The notes: a model not told the origin generated them from the letters alone. 64,000 bases of DNA from Terrabacter sp. Root181 (GCF_001428505.1 NZ_LMHU01000007.1:62133-126132); one strand, 5' to 3'. Shown: positions 1 to 8,848, counted from the first letter of the stretch. Program-made: numbers and translations.

Positions 1-159
1 CGTCAGCCAGGCGGCATACGACCCCGCGGTCATGAAGACGCCGTGGGCGAAGTTGAGCACTCCCATGAGGCCGTAGATGAGGCTGAGGCCGCTCGCGGCG
101 ATGAAGTAGAGGGCGCCCAGCCCGAGACCCGTGACGAGGAGCAGGACGAGGTCGCTCAC
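1..159 (-). CDS. livH: Branched-chain amino acid ABC transporter permease, LivH type (N-terminal fragment)
   Basis: Only the first 53 codons are present; the gene runs off the left edge. The translation begins VSDLVLLLVTGLGLGALYFI and continues into SLIYGLMGVLNFAHGVFM, which is the hydrophobic start and the NFAHG signature of LivH-type permeases. It would be an inner-membrane subunit importing branched-chain amino acids or a related solute. The GTG start overlaps the livF stop codon by 4 bases (GTGA), so it is translationally coupled and is the fourth gene of a minus-strand operon after the binding protein, livG and livF. The livM partner is presumably further left, outside the window. The substrate cannot be read from the sequence. 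Confidence 0.85.
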   Translation of the reverse strand, partial: MSDLVLLLVTGLGLGALYFIAASGLSLIYGLMGVLNFAHGVFMTAGSYAAWLT

Positions 160-908
160 GCTGCTCCCTCCCGTCGCATCGAGACCCCGAGGAGCTCACG
201 CGTCAGGTCGGCGTCGGCCACGAGGTCGGCCGCGGCCCCGCGGTGCACGACGGTGCCGGCGTCGAGGACGACGACGCGGTCCGCGATGCGACGCACGAGC
301 GGGAGGTTCTGCTCGACGAGGAGGACCGGGGTCGTGCGTGCCACCTCGGCGAGCACGTCGGCGACCTCGGTGACGAGCTTGGGGGCCAGGCCCTTCGTGG
401 GCTCGTCGACGAGCAGGAGGGCGTTCTCGCGCAGCAGGACCCGGGCGAGCGCGACCATCTGCTGCTGGCCGCCCGAGAGCGTGCCGGCCCGCTGTGCCCG
501 GCGCGGGACGAGGTCGGGGAAGAGCCGCGCCACCACGTCGGCGTCGACACCGCGGACGGGGTCGACGAGCCGGAGGTTCTCGTCGACGGTCAGGCCGCCG
601 AAGACCTCCCGGTCCTCCGGCACGTAGCCGATCCCGCCACGCACGATCCGCGCCGTCGTCAGGCCCTGGATCTCTCTGCCCTGCAGCAGGATGCGTCCCG
701 TGCGTGGTGCCAGACCGATGATCGACCTGAGGGTCGTCGTCTTGCCGACGCCGTTGCGGCCCAGCAGCGCCGTCACGCCGGTCGCCGGCACGTCGAAGGA
801 CACACCCTGGAGGATGTGCGACCCGCCGTAGCGGACATGGACGTCGTCGAGGCTGAGGACGGGCAGCACGGCGCCGTCGCCTCCGACCGACGGGTTCTGA
901 TCGCTCAC
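156..908 (-). CDS. livF: ABC transporter ATP-binding protein, LivF type
   Basis: This 250-residue protein is a cytoplasmic ATPase of a branched-chain amino acid (HAAT family) importer. Visible motifs are the Walker A loop GRNGVGKTT near residue 50, the YVPEDR segment typical of LivF, the ABC signature LSGGQQQM near residue 145 and Walker B LLLVDEPTKGLAP. Its length matches the usual 235-250 residues. The GTG start overlaps the livG stop by 4 bases and its stop overlaps the livH start by 4 bases, so the three genes are tightly coupled. The family is clear; the transported substrate (amino acid, urea or amide) is not. Confidence 0.93.
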   Translation of the reverse strand: MSDQNPSVGGDGAVLPVLSLDDVHVRYGGSHILQGVSFDVPATGVTALLGRNGVGKTTTLRSIIGLAPRTGRILLQGREIQGLTTARIVRGGIGYVPEDREVFGGLTVDENLRLVDPVRGVDADVVARLFPDLVPRRAQRAGTLSGGQQQMVALARVLLRENALLLVDEPTKGLAPKLVTEVADVLAEVARTTPVLLVEQNLPLVRRIADRVVVLDAGTVVHRGAAADLVADADLTRELLGVSMRREGAA

Positions 909-1639
909 AGTGCTTCTCCCAGGTAGGCCTGCTGGACCCGCTCGTCGCCCGTCACCTCGGTCGGCGCGCCGACCGCGAGCAGCTGCCCGTGGTGTAGGAC
1001 GGCCACGCGGTCGGCCAGGCCGAGGACGACGTGCATGTGGTGCTCGACCATCGCCACGGCCACCCCCGAGTCACGGACCTCGCCGATGATCTCGGTCAGC
1101 CCGTCCACGTCCTCGGCCGAGACGCCGGCCATCGGCTCGTCGAGGAGCAGCACCGCAGGGTCGGAGGCGAGGGCCATCGCGAGCTCGAGCTTGCGACGGT
1201 CGCCGTGCGAGAGGTCACCCGCGAGCGTGTCCGCGCGACCCGGCATACGCACCCGGGCGAGGAGCGACTCGATGACGCCCGACGACGCCGACCCTGCGGC
1301 CCGGAAGGGCGAGAAGGAGGCGCCGCCGACCGCCTGGACGGCGAGCCGGACGTTCTCCCCCGCCGACAGGCCGTCGAAGAGGGCGGACGTCTGGAAGGAG
1401 CGCGCCAGTCCCATCCGGGCGCGCCTGGTGGCGCTGGCTCCCGTGACGTCCTTCTCCTGCAAGGTGATCCGACCGGTCGACGGCCTGGTCACCCCACTGA
1501 GGATGTTGACGAACGATGACTTGCCCGCCCCGTTGGGGCCGATGATGCCGAGCAGCTCACCAGCCCCCACGGTCAGGGAGACGTCGTCGAGGATCTGGGC
1601 GCCGCCGACCTTCCAGCCGACCGCCTCTGCGCTGATCAC
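905..1639 (-). CDS. livG: ABC transporter ATP-binding protein, LivG type
   Basis: This 244-residue protein is the second ATPase of the importer. It has Walker A GPNGAGKSS near residue 34, the ARSFQTSALFDGLSAGENV segment found in LivG proteins, Walker B VLLLDEPMAGVS and the H-loop region MVEHHMHVVL. The signature motif reads LSHGDRRKLE rather than LSGGQ, as is normal for LivG. The GTG start lies 16 bases after the binding-protein stop. One of the dispersed GTATGCCG octamers lies inside the gene at 1241-1248, where it encodes the MP of RMPGR. Confidence 0.93.
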   Translation of the reverse strand: MISAEAVGWKVGGAQILDDVSLTVGAGELLGIIGPNGAGKSSFVNILSGVTRPSTGRITLQEKDVTGASATRRARMGLARSFQTSALFDGLSAGENVRLAVQAVGGASFSPFRAAGSASSGVIESLLARVRMPGRADTLAGDLSHGDRRKLELAMALASDPAVLLLDEPMAGVSAEDVDGLTEIIGEVRDSGVAVAMVEHHMHVVLGLADRVAVLHHGQLLAVGAPTEVTGDERVQQAYLGEAL

Positions 1640-1655
1640 GTCGGAAGGTGTCCGA

Positions 1656-2876
1656 TCACTTGAAGGGTGTGACGGGCGGCGCGACGGTTGCTGCGTCGAG
1701 CGTGTCGACGAGCTGCGGCACGACGTTGCTGCCGTCCTTCTTCAGGTTCGCCGTGAACATCGGCTGCAGGAGGGCGTGGTCCTCGGCCCGGATCTCGAGG
1801 GAGCCCTTGGGTCCGTCGAACGTCCACCCCTCCAGGGCGGTGACCATCTTGTCGACGTCACCGCCGCCCGCCTCGAGCGCGTGGACGATCATCTGGCCCG
1901 CGACGAAGCCGTCGTTGGTGAAGAGGTCAACAGTGGCGCCCTGCTTCTTCAGCCCGGCATCGAGGGCCTGGTAGGCGGCGTTGTCCGCCGCGCCATCGAA
2001 GAAGTGGGAGAGGAAGTCGATCTTCGTCGCGACCTCGCCGAAGAGGGCGTGCGTCGCCTTGATGTCGAGGCCGGTGACGACCTTCGTCGAGTCGAAGACG
2101 CCCTGCTGGCCGAGGGTCGTCCACATCGCCGTGGCGTTGGCGCCGGCCCAGGCGACGAAGAGGAGGTCGGGGGCAGCCCCCTTGACCTTGGTCGCGAACG
2201 GCGTCAGGTCGGTCGCCGCCGAGGGCACCTCCACGGCGCTGACCGTCGCGCCCTTGGCACCGAGGATCGCCGTCACGGCAGCGACGTTGGCCTTGCCGAA
2301 GGCACTGTCCTGCGCCAGCACCGTGACCTTCTTGCCCTTGACGTCACCGAGCATGGTGCCCGCGGTCGCGACGTCCTGGTAGGTCTGCCGGCCCGAGCGG
2401 AACGTGTAGCGGTTCGCTCCGGTCACGGCGTCGGCGGCGGCCGGGCCGGAGATGAAGAGCACCTTGTTGTCCTTGGCGAGCGGGGCGACCTGCAGGGCCA
2501 CGCCGCTGGAGGTCGAGCCGGCGATGATCGTGTTGCCCTGCCCGATGAGGTCGGTCGCCGAGGCGACGGCCTTGGCCGGGTCACCCGCGTCGTCCTGCTC
2601 GGTGATCTGGATCGTGTGGCCGGCGACCGCGCCGGTCCCCTTGGTGGCGTAGTCGATGCCCGCCGTGAGGCCCTGACGGTACTGCTCGCCGTAGCTCGCG
2701 AGCGGTCCGGACTTCGAGTAGACGAGACCCACCTTGTACGGCTCGCCGGCGCCGCCCGAGGCGGCTCCCGTGCCGTTGTCGGCGGGCGCTGCGCCCGGCT
2801 GGCCGGGAGAGCCGCAGGCTGCGACCGACAGCGTGATCATGGCGCTCGCGAGCGCGAGACTCCACCGCTTGGACAC
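1656..2876 (-). CDS. ABC transporter substrate-binding lipoprotein (Leu/Ile/Val-binding type)
   Basis: This 406-residue extracytoplasmic solute-binding protein belongs to the periplasmic-binding-protein type 1 family (Peripla_BP_6). I chose the GTG at 2874-2876 because GGAGG lies 6 bases upstream and the resulting N-terminus, VSKRWSLALASAMITLSVAAC, is a textbook lipoprotein signal: two positive residues, a hydrophobic core, then the lipobox LSVAAC with the acylated cysteine at residue 21. An in-frame upstream start at 2939 would add 21 residues and spoil the signal. The mature part begins with a Gly/Ala/Pro-rich linker followed by the binding fold (YKVGLVYSKSGPLASYGEQ). It is the first gene of the liv operon and diverges from the merR gene. 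Confidence 0.9.
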   Translation of the reverse strand: MSKRWSLALASAMITLSVAACGSPGQPGAAPADNGTGAASGGAGEPYKVGLVYSKSGPLASYGEQYRQGLTAGIDYATKGTGAVAGHTIQITEQDDAGDPAKAVASATDLIGQGNTIIAGSTSSGVALQVAPLAKDNKVLFISGPAAADAVTGANRYTFRSGRQTYQDVATAGTMLGDVKGKKVTVLAQDSAFGKANVAAVTAILGAKGATVSAVEVPSAATDLTPFATKVKGAAPDLLFVAWAGANATAMWTTLGQQGVFDSTKVVTGLDIKATHALFGEVATKIDFLSHFFDGAADNAAYQALDAGLKKQGATVDLFTNDGFVAGQMIVHALEAGGGDVDKMVTALEGWTFDGPKGSLEIRAEDHALLQPMFTANLKKDGSNVVPQLVDTLDAATVAPPVTPFK

Positions 2877-2978
2877 CGATGTCCTCCACCTCTGGCGGGC
2901 GCTCGCGCCTTTGCTGCAACGAGATCCGTTGACGCCCAACCGTTTCGGCGAAAGTAGTTCAGCCTCGAACGGCCCACG

Positions 2979-2995
2979 GTGGTCTCGGAGACCAC
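2979..2995. promoter_or_regulatory. 17-bp inverted repeat in the liv/merR divergent region (operator candidate)
   Basis: GTGGTCTC-G-GAGACCAC is a perfect 8+8 inverted repeat around one central base. It lies about 100 bases upstream of the binding-protein start, in the 255-base gap between the divergent liv operon and the merR gene. The TGGTC/GACCA half sites resemble GntR-family operators, but no such regulator is encoded nearby, so the binding protein is unknown. Confidence 0.45.
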
Positions 2996-3103
2996 AAAGC
3001 AGGGGTCGCCATGTGTCTCACAGCCACCTGTGGGTCGGAGGCCGGGCGCCCTTGCCGGCCCAGCGACACACCCGCGTGTCGTCCGGAGAGGACGTGCGGG
3101 GCT

Positions 3104-3133
3104 TTGACTTCGAGTACTTGAAGTTCCTAGCGT
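3104..3133 (+). promoter_or_regulatory. merR promoter with MerR-type operator in the spacer
   Basis: A -35 element TTGACT (3104-3109) and a -10-like TAGCGT (3128-3133) flank an 18-bp near-perfect palindrome, ACTTCGAGTACTTGAAGT (3107-3124). Its two halves differ from perfect symmetry at one pair. A dyad lying between -35 and -10 with an 18-base spacer is the classic arrangement for MerR activators. Predicted transcription starts at about 3140, directly at a GTG codon. The promoter is therefore probably autoregulated by the downstream merR-family gene. Confidence 0.75.
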
Positions 3134-3140
3134 GGTGGAG

Positions 3141-3602
3141 GTGAGCGCAGAGACCACCCGGCACGAGTACACCATCAAGGAGGCCGCGGCGTTGACCGGC
3201 CTGCCGGCCAGCACGCTGCGCTACTACGAGTCCATCGGTGTCATCGCCCCGGTCGGCCGCGGGGTGAGCAGCGGCCACCGGGTCTACGACGAGGAGGACC
3301 TCGACCAGATCATGTGGGTCGCCTGCCTCGCCGCCACCGGGATGTCCGTGAGCGACATGCGCACGTACGTCGCCAACGGGCACCTCGGCCCGTCCGCCGC
3401 CGGCGAACAGGTCGAGCTGCTCACCCAGCAGCAGCGTCGCCTGGCGTCGGAGGCCCGGCAGCTGGTGCTCCGGCAGCGGTACGTCGCCCTGAAGATCGAC
3501 TACTGGCACGCCGTGGCCGCCGGCGACGACGGACGGGCGGAGCTCCTGTCCGGCGAGGCCCGCCACCTGGCTGACGAGATCAAGCGGGCGGGCAGGTCGT
3601 AG
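3141..3602 (+). CDS. MerR family transcriptional regulator
   Basis: This roughly 153-residue regulator opens with a winged helix-turn-helix (YTIKEAAALTGLPASTLRYY, then ESIGVIAPVGR and YDEEDLDQIMWV) and continues with a helical dimerisation region rich in Gln and Arg. No cysteine pair for metal or redox sensing is evident, so it is more like the small-molecule or stress-sensing branch. GTG codons at 3132, 3135 and 3141 are all possible starts. I prefer 3141 because the promoter just upstream would start the transcript there and no separate ribosome-binding site is present, as in leaderless genes. The cupin and alcohol dehydrogenase that follow on the same strand are plausible targets. Confidence 0.88.
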   Translation: MSAETTRHEYTIKEAAALTGLPASTLRYYESIGVIAPVGRGVSSGHRVYDEEDLDQIMWVACLAATGMSVSDMRTYVANGHLGPSAAGEQVELLTQQQRRLASEARQLVLRQRYVALKIDYWHAVAAGDDGRAELLSGEARHLADEIKRAGRS

Positions 3603-3718
3603 GCGCGACACGCCACGGTGTCGCGGCGGCCCACCCCACGAGCTCCCCCGACACCCGCAACGAGGTCCGAGCGGCGCTCCGGCGCTCCGGACCGTGACGA
3701 GAAGGAAGTGCACCCCAC

Positions 3719-4114
3719 ATGAAGTTCACCCAGAGCGGCGGTCAGACCACCGAGGGTCCCGCGGACTGGTTCACCGGCACCGTCTACGTCGACGGCATCC
3801 GCAACCCCGACGAGCAGTCGGCCGTCGGTTGCGCCCACGTCCGTTTCACCCCCGGCGCCCGGACCGCGTGGCACCACCACCCCAAGGGACAGACCCTGTA
3901 CGTCACCGACGGAGTGGGATACGTCGCCCGCCGGGGCGGCGAGGTTCAGCAGATCCGCCCGGGGGACGTCGTCTACATCGAGCCCGGCGAGGAGCACTGG
4001 CACGGTGCGACCTCCGCACGCTTCATGGCGCACGTCGCGATCCAGGAAGCCGACGAGCAGGGCCGGGTCGTGACCTGGCTGGACCACGTCACGGACGACG
4101 AGTACGGCGCCTGA
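3719..4114 (+). CDS. Cupin domain-containing protein
   Basis: This 131-residue single-domain cupin carries both metal-binding cupin motifs. Motif 1 is GARTAWHHHPKGQTLYVTDG (residues about 46-65), with HHH and a downstream Gln in place of Glu. Motif 2 is PGDVVYIEPGEEHWHGA, with the final metal-ligand His. Similar small cupins accompany dehydrogenases and carboxymuconolactone decarboxylase-like proteins, and some act as hydroxynitrile lyases; no activity is assigned here. The ATG follows GAAGGAAG by about 10 bases. It sits between merR and the zinc alcohol dehydrogenase on the same strand, suggesting one regulon. Confidence 0.85.
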   Translation: MKFTQSGGQTTEGPADWFTGTVYVDGIRNPDEQSAVGCAHVRFTPGARTAWHHHPKGQTLYVTDGVGYVARRGGEVQQIRPGDVVYIEPGEEHWHGATSARFMAHVAIQEADEQGRVVTWLDHVTDDEYGA

Positions 4115-4128
4115 GCACCCCTGCGCCT

Positions 4129-4177
4129 CCCCCACCCACACCCCACCCAGCCAGACCCCCCACCCAGCGACACCCCC
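4129..4177 (-). repeat. C-rich tract between cupin and alcohol dehydrogenase; G-quadruplex-forming on the minus strand
   Basis: The 84-base gap between the cupin and dehydrogenase genes is almost free of G on the plus strand. On the minus strand the core (4129-4148) reads GGGTGGGGTGTGGGTGGGGG: four G-tracts of at least three with loops of 1, 3 and 1 bases, which is the pattern of a very stable quadruplex. Further G-runs follow up to 4177. It lies directly upstream of the dehydrogenase ribosome-binding site. Any regulatory effect is inference. Confidence 0.6.
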
Positions 4178-4198
4178 ACACACGAAGGAACCTTTCGC

Positions 4199-5236
4199 AT
4201 GCGCGTCAACGCCTATGCCGCACCGGCCGCCGGCCAGCCCCTGGCCCCCACCGTCATCGAGCGCCGTGCCGTCGGACCCGACGACGTCCTCATCCAGATC
4301 GAGTTCGCCGGCATCTGCCACTCGGACATCCACACCGTCAACGGCGACTGGGGCCCCCAGCCCTTCCCGGTGGTTCCCGGTCACGAGATCGTCGGCGTCG
4401 TCACCGAGGTGGGGTCCGACGTGACCCGCCACCGGGTCGGCGACCGAGTGGGTGTCGGCTGCATGGTCAGCTCCTGCGGCGAGTGTGCGAACTGCCGTCG
4501 CGGCGACGAGCAGTACTGCGAGAACGGAATGGTCGGCACGTATGCCGCGACCGACCGGGACGGGACCACGACCCAGGGCGGCTACTCCACCCACGTGGTC
4601 GTCGACGCGAGCTACGTGCTGAGCGTGCCTGAGGGCATCGACCCCGCTGCGGCAGCCCCCCTGCTCTGCGCGGGCATCACCACCTACGCCCCGCTGCGAC
4701 GGTGGGGCGCCGGTCCCGGCAGGAAGGTCGCGATCGTCGGACTCGGCGGCCTCGGGCACATGGCCGTCAAGATCGCCCACGCCCTCGGCGCCGAGGTCAC
4801 CGTGCTCTCGCAGTCGCTGAAGAAGCAGGAGGACGGCCTGCGCCTCGGCGCCGACGAGTACCACGCCACCTCCGACCCGTCGACGTTCGAGCAGCTGGCC
4901 GGCCGGTTCGACCTCATCATCAACACGGTCAGCGCCAGGATCGACCTCGATGCCTACCTCGGGCTGCTCGCCGTGGACGGCACGCTCGTCAACGTCGGCG
5001 CACCGGCCGAGCCCCTGAGCGTCAACGTGTTCTCCCTGATCGGGGCGCGCCGCTCCTTCGCGGGCTCCATGATCGGCGGCATCGCCCTGACCCAGGAGAT
5101 GCTCGACTTCTGTGCCGAGCACGGCATCGGCGCCGAGGTGGAGGTCATCGCGGCCGACCAGGTCAACGAGGCGTACGAGCGGGTCCTGGCGTCGGACGTG
5201 CGCTACCGCTTCGTCATCGACACCGCCACGCTCTGA
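4199..5236 (+). CDS. Zinc-dependent NAD(P)-dependent alcohol dehydrogenase
   Basis: This 345-residue protein belongs to the zinc medium-chain dehydrogenase superfamily, cinnamyl-alcohol/YahK branch, and would interconvert alcohols and aldehydes in the cytoplasm. The catalytic zinc site shows as GICHSD (Cys40), then GHE, with a distal Cys near residue 150. The structural zinc site is the four-cysteine cluster [15 protein letters not shown]. The cofactor fold has the [20 protein letters not shown] glycine motif. The ATG follows GAAGGAA. Downstream is a strong hairpin terminator shared with the convergent sigma-factor gene. The substrate is unknown; its place after merR and the cupin suggests a stress or detoxification role. 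Confidence 0.92.
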   Translation: MRVNAYAAPAAGQPLAPTVIERRAVGPDDVLIQIEFAGICHSDIHTVNGDWGPQPFPVVPGHEIVGVVTEVGSDVTRHRVGDRVGVGCMVSSCGECANCRRGDEQYCENGMVGTYAATDRDGTTTQGGYSTHVVVDASYVLSVPEGIDPAAAAPLLCAGITTYAPLRRWGAGPGRKVAIVGLGGLGHMAVKIAHALGAEVTVLSQSLKKQEDGLRLGADEYHATSDPSTFEQLAGRFDLIINTVSARIDLDAYLGLLAVDGTLVNVGAPAEPLSVNVFSLIGARRSFAGSMIGGIALTQEMLDFCAEHGIGAEVEVIAADQVNEAYERVLASDVRYRFVIDTATL

Positions 5237-5270
5237 CCTCCGCCGCGCCCACGGCTCGGGTCGGGCACCC

Positions 5271-5309
5271 GCGCGGGCGGCGGCAGACCTCCGCTGCCGC
5301 CGCCCGCGC
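5271..5309. terminator. Bidirectional hairpin terminator, 16-bp perfect stem
   Basis: GCGCGGGCGGCGGCAG (5271-5286) pairs perfectly with CTGCCGCCGCCCGCGC (5294-5309) around a 7-base loop. It sits exactly between the convergent dehydrogenase (plus) and sigma-factor (minus) genes. There is no U-tract, as is common in high-GC actinobacteria. Confidence 0.85.
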
Positions 5310-5323
5310 GTCCGGTCCGGGGG

Positions 5324-6337
5324 CTACTCCGAGCCGAGGGCCGGCAAGCGCTCCGGCAGGCCGAGACGCGGGAACTGGTCGGCGTGGAACGTCACGATCT
5401 CGGTGATCGCCGAACCGGTGACGCGCAGGACGTCGATCGTCAGCGGGAGGTACGCGCCCGCTCCCTCCTGCCACAGGTAGAAGGCGACGGCGGGCTGCCG
5501 GTTCACGGACGTGAGGACGGTGCGCAGGTTCCCGAGGTCCTCGAAGCCGCTCTCGACCCAGTCGGCCACCACCGCGTCGCGGCCGACGACCAGGCCCGGC
5601 GTGGGCGGCATCGAGCAGCGCACGTCGTCACGCACGAGCGCGGCGAGCCGGTCGATGTCCTTGGCGACACTCGCGTCGGTGAAGCGCCGCACCAGCTCTC
5701 GGGTCCCGGCGTCCTCCTCGGCGCCGGTCCAGTCCTGCCGCTCGGTGGGCAGGTGCTCCCGCATGCCGGCCCGGGCGCGCTGCAGCGCGCTGTTCACCGA
5801 GTTGACGGAGTCCCCGAGCAGCTCCCCGACGTCCTTCGCCGGCCAGCCGAGCACATCCCGCAGGATGAGCACCGCCCGTGGGCGCGGCGCGAGGTGCTGC
5901 ACCGCGACGAGGTACGCGAGCTCGATCGTCTCGCGCGCCACGGCGACGGTCTCCGGCTCGTCCGCGACGTCGGCCGGCAGCTCGTCGAGCAGCCGGTCGG
6001 GGTAGGGCTGCAGCCACGGCACCTCGCCGCCGGTCGCCGGCTCCGGGCGGCGCGTGGCCAGCAGGTCCAGGCAGGCATTGGTGGCGATCCGGTACAGCCA
6101 GGCCCGGAACGTCGAGCGCCCTTCGAAGGTCTCCCGCCGCCGCCAGGCCCGCAGGAACGTCTCCTGCACGGTGTCCTCGGCGTCCTCGAACGACCCGAGC
6201 ATCCGGTAGCAGTGCACGTGCAGCTCCCGGCGGTGTCGCGCCACCAGCCTCGCGAACTCCGGCTCGTCGACCTCGTCCAGCCGGCTCCCGCCCGCACCGC
6301 TCACGCCCAGCTCCTCCACCCGCAGGTCCGCGCTCAT
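5324..6337 (-). CDS. ECF sigma factor with C-terminal SnoaL-like domain (SigG/SigX5 type)
   Basis: This roughly 337-residue protein has region 2 (LVARHRRELHVHCYRMLGSFEDAEDTVQETFLRAW) and region 4 (LAPRPRAVLILRDVLGWPAKDVGELL, SVNSALQRAR). A C-terminal domain of about 120 residues resembles the NTF2/SnoaL fold (RRFTDASVAKDIDRLAALVRDDV, ending in ITEIVTFHADQFPRLGLPERLP). This layout matches the SigG/SigX5-type ECF factors, in which the extra domain is thought to regulate activity in place of a separate anti-sigma factor; none is encoded next door. The ATG at 6337 has GGAGG 8 bases upstream; a GTG 3 bases earlier is an alternative. The target promoters are not evident. Confidence 0.88.
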   Translation of the reverse strand: MSADLRVEELGVSGAGGSRLDEVDEPEFARLVARHRRELHVHCYRMLGSFEDAEDTVQETFLRAWRRRETFEGRSTFRAWLYRIATNACLDLLATRRPEPATGGEVPWLQPYPDRLLDELPADVADEPETVAVARETIELAYLVAVQHLAPRPRAVLILRDVLGWPAKDVGELLGDSVNSVNSALQRARAGMREHLPTERQDWTGAEEDAGTRELVRRFTDASVAKDIDRLAALVRDDVRCSMPPTPGLVVGRDAVVADWVESGFEDLGNLRTVLTSVNRQPAVAFYLWQEGAGAYLPLTIDVLRVTGSAITEIVTFHADQFPRLGLPERLPALGSE

Positions 6338-6448
6338 CACGTCATCCTCCCTCTCGTCGTGTCCCGTCGTAGGTGTGACGGGTGGAGGCGCGAGAACTCA
6401 TCACCGGGCGCAGGCCCGATGCACCTCGGGAGAGGGTGGGACGGTCGG

Positions 6449-8314
6449 TCAGAGGCGGGGTTCGAGGTCAGCGACGACCTGGTCACCGGTCAGTCCGAGC
6501 TCCTCGAGGATCTGGCCGCGCGACGCGTGGTCGAGGAATCGCTTCGGGATGCCGTAGGTGTGCACGGGCACGTCGACCTCGGCCTGACGCAGTGCGAGGG
6601 TGACGGCCGCGCCGACGCCCCCGCTGACGAGGTTGTCCTCGACCACGGCCACGGCGCCTGCTCGCCGCGCGAGGGCGACGACGTCGTCGCTCACGGGCAG
6701 CACCCACCGTGGGTCGACGACGCGGACCGTGCGACCGTGCGCCGCGATCTTCTCGCCCGCCTCGATGGCGAGCCCGGCGAACGCGCCGACCCCGACGACG
6801 AGCAGGTCGACGTCGTCGCCGGCGTTCTCGAAGAGCACGTCGACGTCACCGATCGAGCGCACCGCGGTCAGGGGGTCGGCGACGTCGCCCTTGGGGAAGC
6901 GGATGACCGTCGGGCCGTCGGAGACGTCGACCGCCTCGCGCAGCTGCTTGCGCACCTGTTCGCCGTCGCGGGGTGCGGCCAGGCGCAGGCCGGGCACGAT
7001 CGAGGTCAGGGTCATGTCCCACATGCCGTTGTGGGAGGCGCCGTCACTGCCGGTGACACCGGCCCGGTCGAGGATGACGGTGATGCCGGCCCCGTGGAGG
7101 GCGCAGTCCATGAGAAGCTGGTCGAAGGCCCGGTTGAGGAACGTCGCGTAGACGGCGACGACCGGGTGCATGCCGGCGTACGCGAGCCCGGACGCCATCG
7201 TGACGGCGTGCTGTTCGGCGATGCCGACGTCGAAGACCCGGTCGGGGTAGGCGGCCGCGAAGCCGTCGAGGCCGACCGGGATGAGCATGGCGGCCGTGAG
7301 GGCGACGACGTCGGGGCGGTCGCGCCCGATCGCCACCATCTCCTCGTTGAACTCGTCGGTCCAGATGCGCCCCGAGACCTCGAACGGCAGCCCGGTCTCG
7401 GGGTTGAACTTGCCGACGCCGTGGAACTGGTCGGCCTCGTCGTCGATGGCCGGCTGGTAGCCGCGGCCCTTCTGCGTGATGACGTGGACGATGACGGGAC
7501 CACCGAAGTCCTTGGCCTTGCTCAGCGCCCGCTCGAGCGCCTGCTCGTCGTGGCCGTCGACGGGGCCGAGGTACTTCAGGCCGAGGTCCTCGAACATGCC
7601 CTGCGGCGCGACGATGTCCTTGATGCCCTTCTTGACTCCGTGGAGGGTCTCGAACATCGCGCCGCCGACGACCGGGGTCTTGGCCAGCGAGCGCTTGCCC
7701 CACTCGAGGAAGCGCTCGTAGCCGCGCGTCGTGCGGAGCGTCGCGAGGTGGTCGGCCAGGCCGCCGATGGTCGGGGCGTAGGAGCGCTCGTTGTCGTTGA
7801 CGACGATGACGAGCGGGAGGGTCTTGTCGACGGCGATGTTGTTGATCGCCTCCCAGGCCATGCCGCCCGTGAGGGCACCGTCACCGATGACGGCCACGGT
7901 GTGGCGGTCGGGCTCGCCGCTCAGGCGCCGGCCCTTGGCGATGCCGTCGGCCCACGAGAGGGCGGTCGAGGCGTGCGAGTTCTCGACGACGTCGTGCTCG
8001 GACTCGGCACGGCTCGGGTAGCCGGACAGACCACCCTGCTTCTTCAGCTTGCTGAAGTCGTGGCGCCCGGTCAGCAGCTTGTGCACGTAGGACTGGTGGC
8101 CCGTGTCGAAGACGAGCGTGTCGTGCGGGGAGTCGAAGACGCGGTGCAGCGCGATCGTCAGCTCGACGACCCCGAGGTTCGGGCCGAGGTGTCCGCCGGT
8201 CTTGGAGACCTCGGTGACGAGGAAGGTGCGGATCTCCTCCGCCAGGGCCGGCAGCTGGGTCGCGGGCAGCGCCTTGAGCGCCGCCGGGCTCGTGATCGTC
8301 TCCAGCAGGGCCAC
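6449..8314 (-). CDS. dxs: 1-deoxy-D-xylulose-5-phosphate synthase
   Basis: Dxs condenses pyruvate and glyceraldehyde 3-phosphate with thiamine diphosphate, the first step of the MEP pathway to isoprenoid precursors. The 621-residue protein is of normal length. It has the N-terminal [16 protein letters not shown] segment, the ThDP motif [16 protein letters not shown], the transketolase-like [19 protein letters not shown] stretch and a C-terminal domain ending [14 protein letters not shown] chose GTG at 8314 ([10 protein letters not shown]), with a purine-rich GAGAGGA upstream; the frame stays open for 21 more codons, but these look non-coding. A -10-like TAGACT about 45 bases upstream and a small hairpin lie in the leader. 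The prenyl synthase at 62.2 kb uses the downstream products. Confidence 0.96.
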   Translation of the reverse strand: MALLETITSPAALKALPATQLPALAEEIRTFLVTEVSKTGGHLGPNLGVVELTIALHRVFDSPHDTLVFDTGHQSYVHKLLTGRHDFSKLKKQGGLSGYPSRAESEHDVVENSHASTALSWADGIAKGRRLSGEPDRHTVAVIGDGALTGGMAWEAINNIAVDKTLPLVIVVNDNERSYAPTIGGLADHLATLRTTRGYERFLEWGKRSLAKTPVVGGAMFETLHGVKKGIKDIVAPQGMFEDLGLKYLGPVDGHDEQALERALSKAKDFGGPVIVHVITQKGRGYQPAIDDEADQFHGVGKFNPETGLPFEVSGRIWTDEFNEEMVAIGRDRPDVVALTAAMLIPVGLDGFAAAYPDRVFDVGIAEQHAVTMASGLAYAGMHPVVAVYATFLNRAFDQLLMDCALHGAGITVILDRAGVTGSDGASHNGMWDMTLTSIVPGLRLAAPRDGEQVRKQLREAVDVSDGPTVIRFPKGDVADPLTAVRSIGDVDVLFENAGDDVDLLVVGVGAFAGLAIEAGEKIAAHGRTVRVVDPRWVLPVSDDVVALARRAGAVAVVEDNLVSGGVGAAVTLALRQAEVDVPVHTYGIPKRFLDHASRGQILEELGLTGDQVVADLEPRL

Positions 8315-8455
8315 GCTGCGTCGTCCTCTCGGTGGTCGTCCACCCACTCGGGTGGGTCGATCGAGTCTACGGGTCAACGCGTGGCGGCTCCCAACGGTGC
8401 GTGCAGACCGCCGTCGGCCCCGTCACACAACCTCCACACGACCGCCTGGACGCCG

Positions 8456-8848
8456 TCACAGGCGCGGCGCGAAGACCTTGCCCTGCAGCGCCTCGTGGAG
8501 CAGCCGCGCCGACCGCGAGGCGGCGAGCAGCCGGATCCCCTCGGCCTCGATCTGCCCGAGGATCTCGGTCAGGGCCTCCGCCGGCACGTGCGGCCCGATG
8601 GCCACGCGCGCCTCCCGCCACGCGTCGCGCATCGCGACGACCTGTCCGTCGAGGTGCCGACCGGCCAGCCAGGCGAGCGCGATCGGGTGACGCCGCCACC
8701 CGTCGTACGCCCGGTAGTCCGGGGGGCACTGGTCGAGCAGCCACAGCACGGCGCGCTCCTCCCAGCCGGGCGTGTGGGCCGGCGGGACTCCCGGCGGCCA
8801 CCCGGGCGGGGTGTGCCCCCGGGAGCCGGAGGAGGTCGGAGTCGGCAT
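8456..8848 (-). CDS. Conserved hypothetical protein near dxs
   Basis: This 130-residue soluble protein has a Pro/Gly-rich, low-complexity first 25 residues followed by a predicted helical domain (ERAVLWLLDQCPPDYRAYDGWRRHPIALAWLAGRHLDGQ, later EALTEILGQIEAEGIRLLAASRSARLLHEALQGKVF). There is no signal peptide, membrane segment or catalytic motif I can name. It has clean coding character and a stop just before the dxs promoter region. I do not recognise a function. Confidence 0.75.
   Translation of the reverse strand: MPTPTSSGSRGHTPPGWPPGVPPAHTPGWEERAVLWLLDQCPPDYRAYDGWRRHPIALAWLAGRHLDGQVVAMRDAWREARVAIGPHVPAEALTEILGQIEAEGIRLLAASRSARLLHEALQGKVFAPRL

Noticed and set aside
8315-8455. Thiamine (TPP) riboswitch upstream of dxs
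   Set aside because: The leader is short and holds only a 6-bp hairpin (ACCCAC-TCGG-GTGGGT); none of the conserved TPP-element sequences are present.
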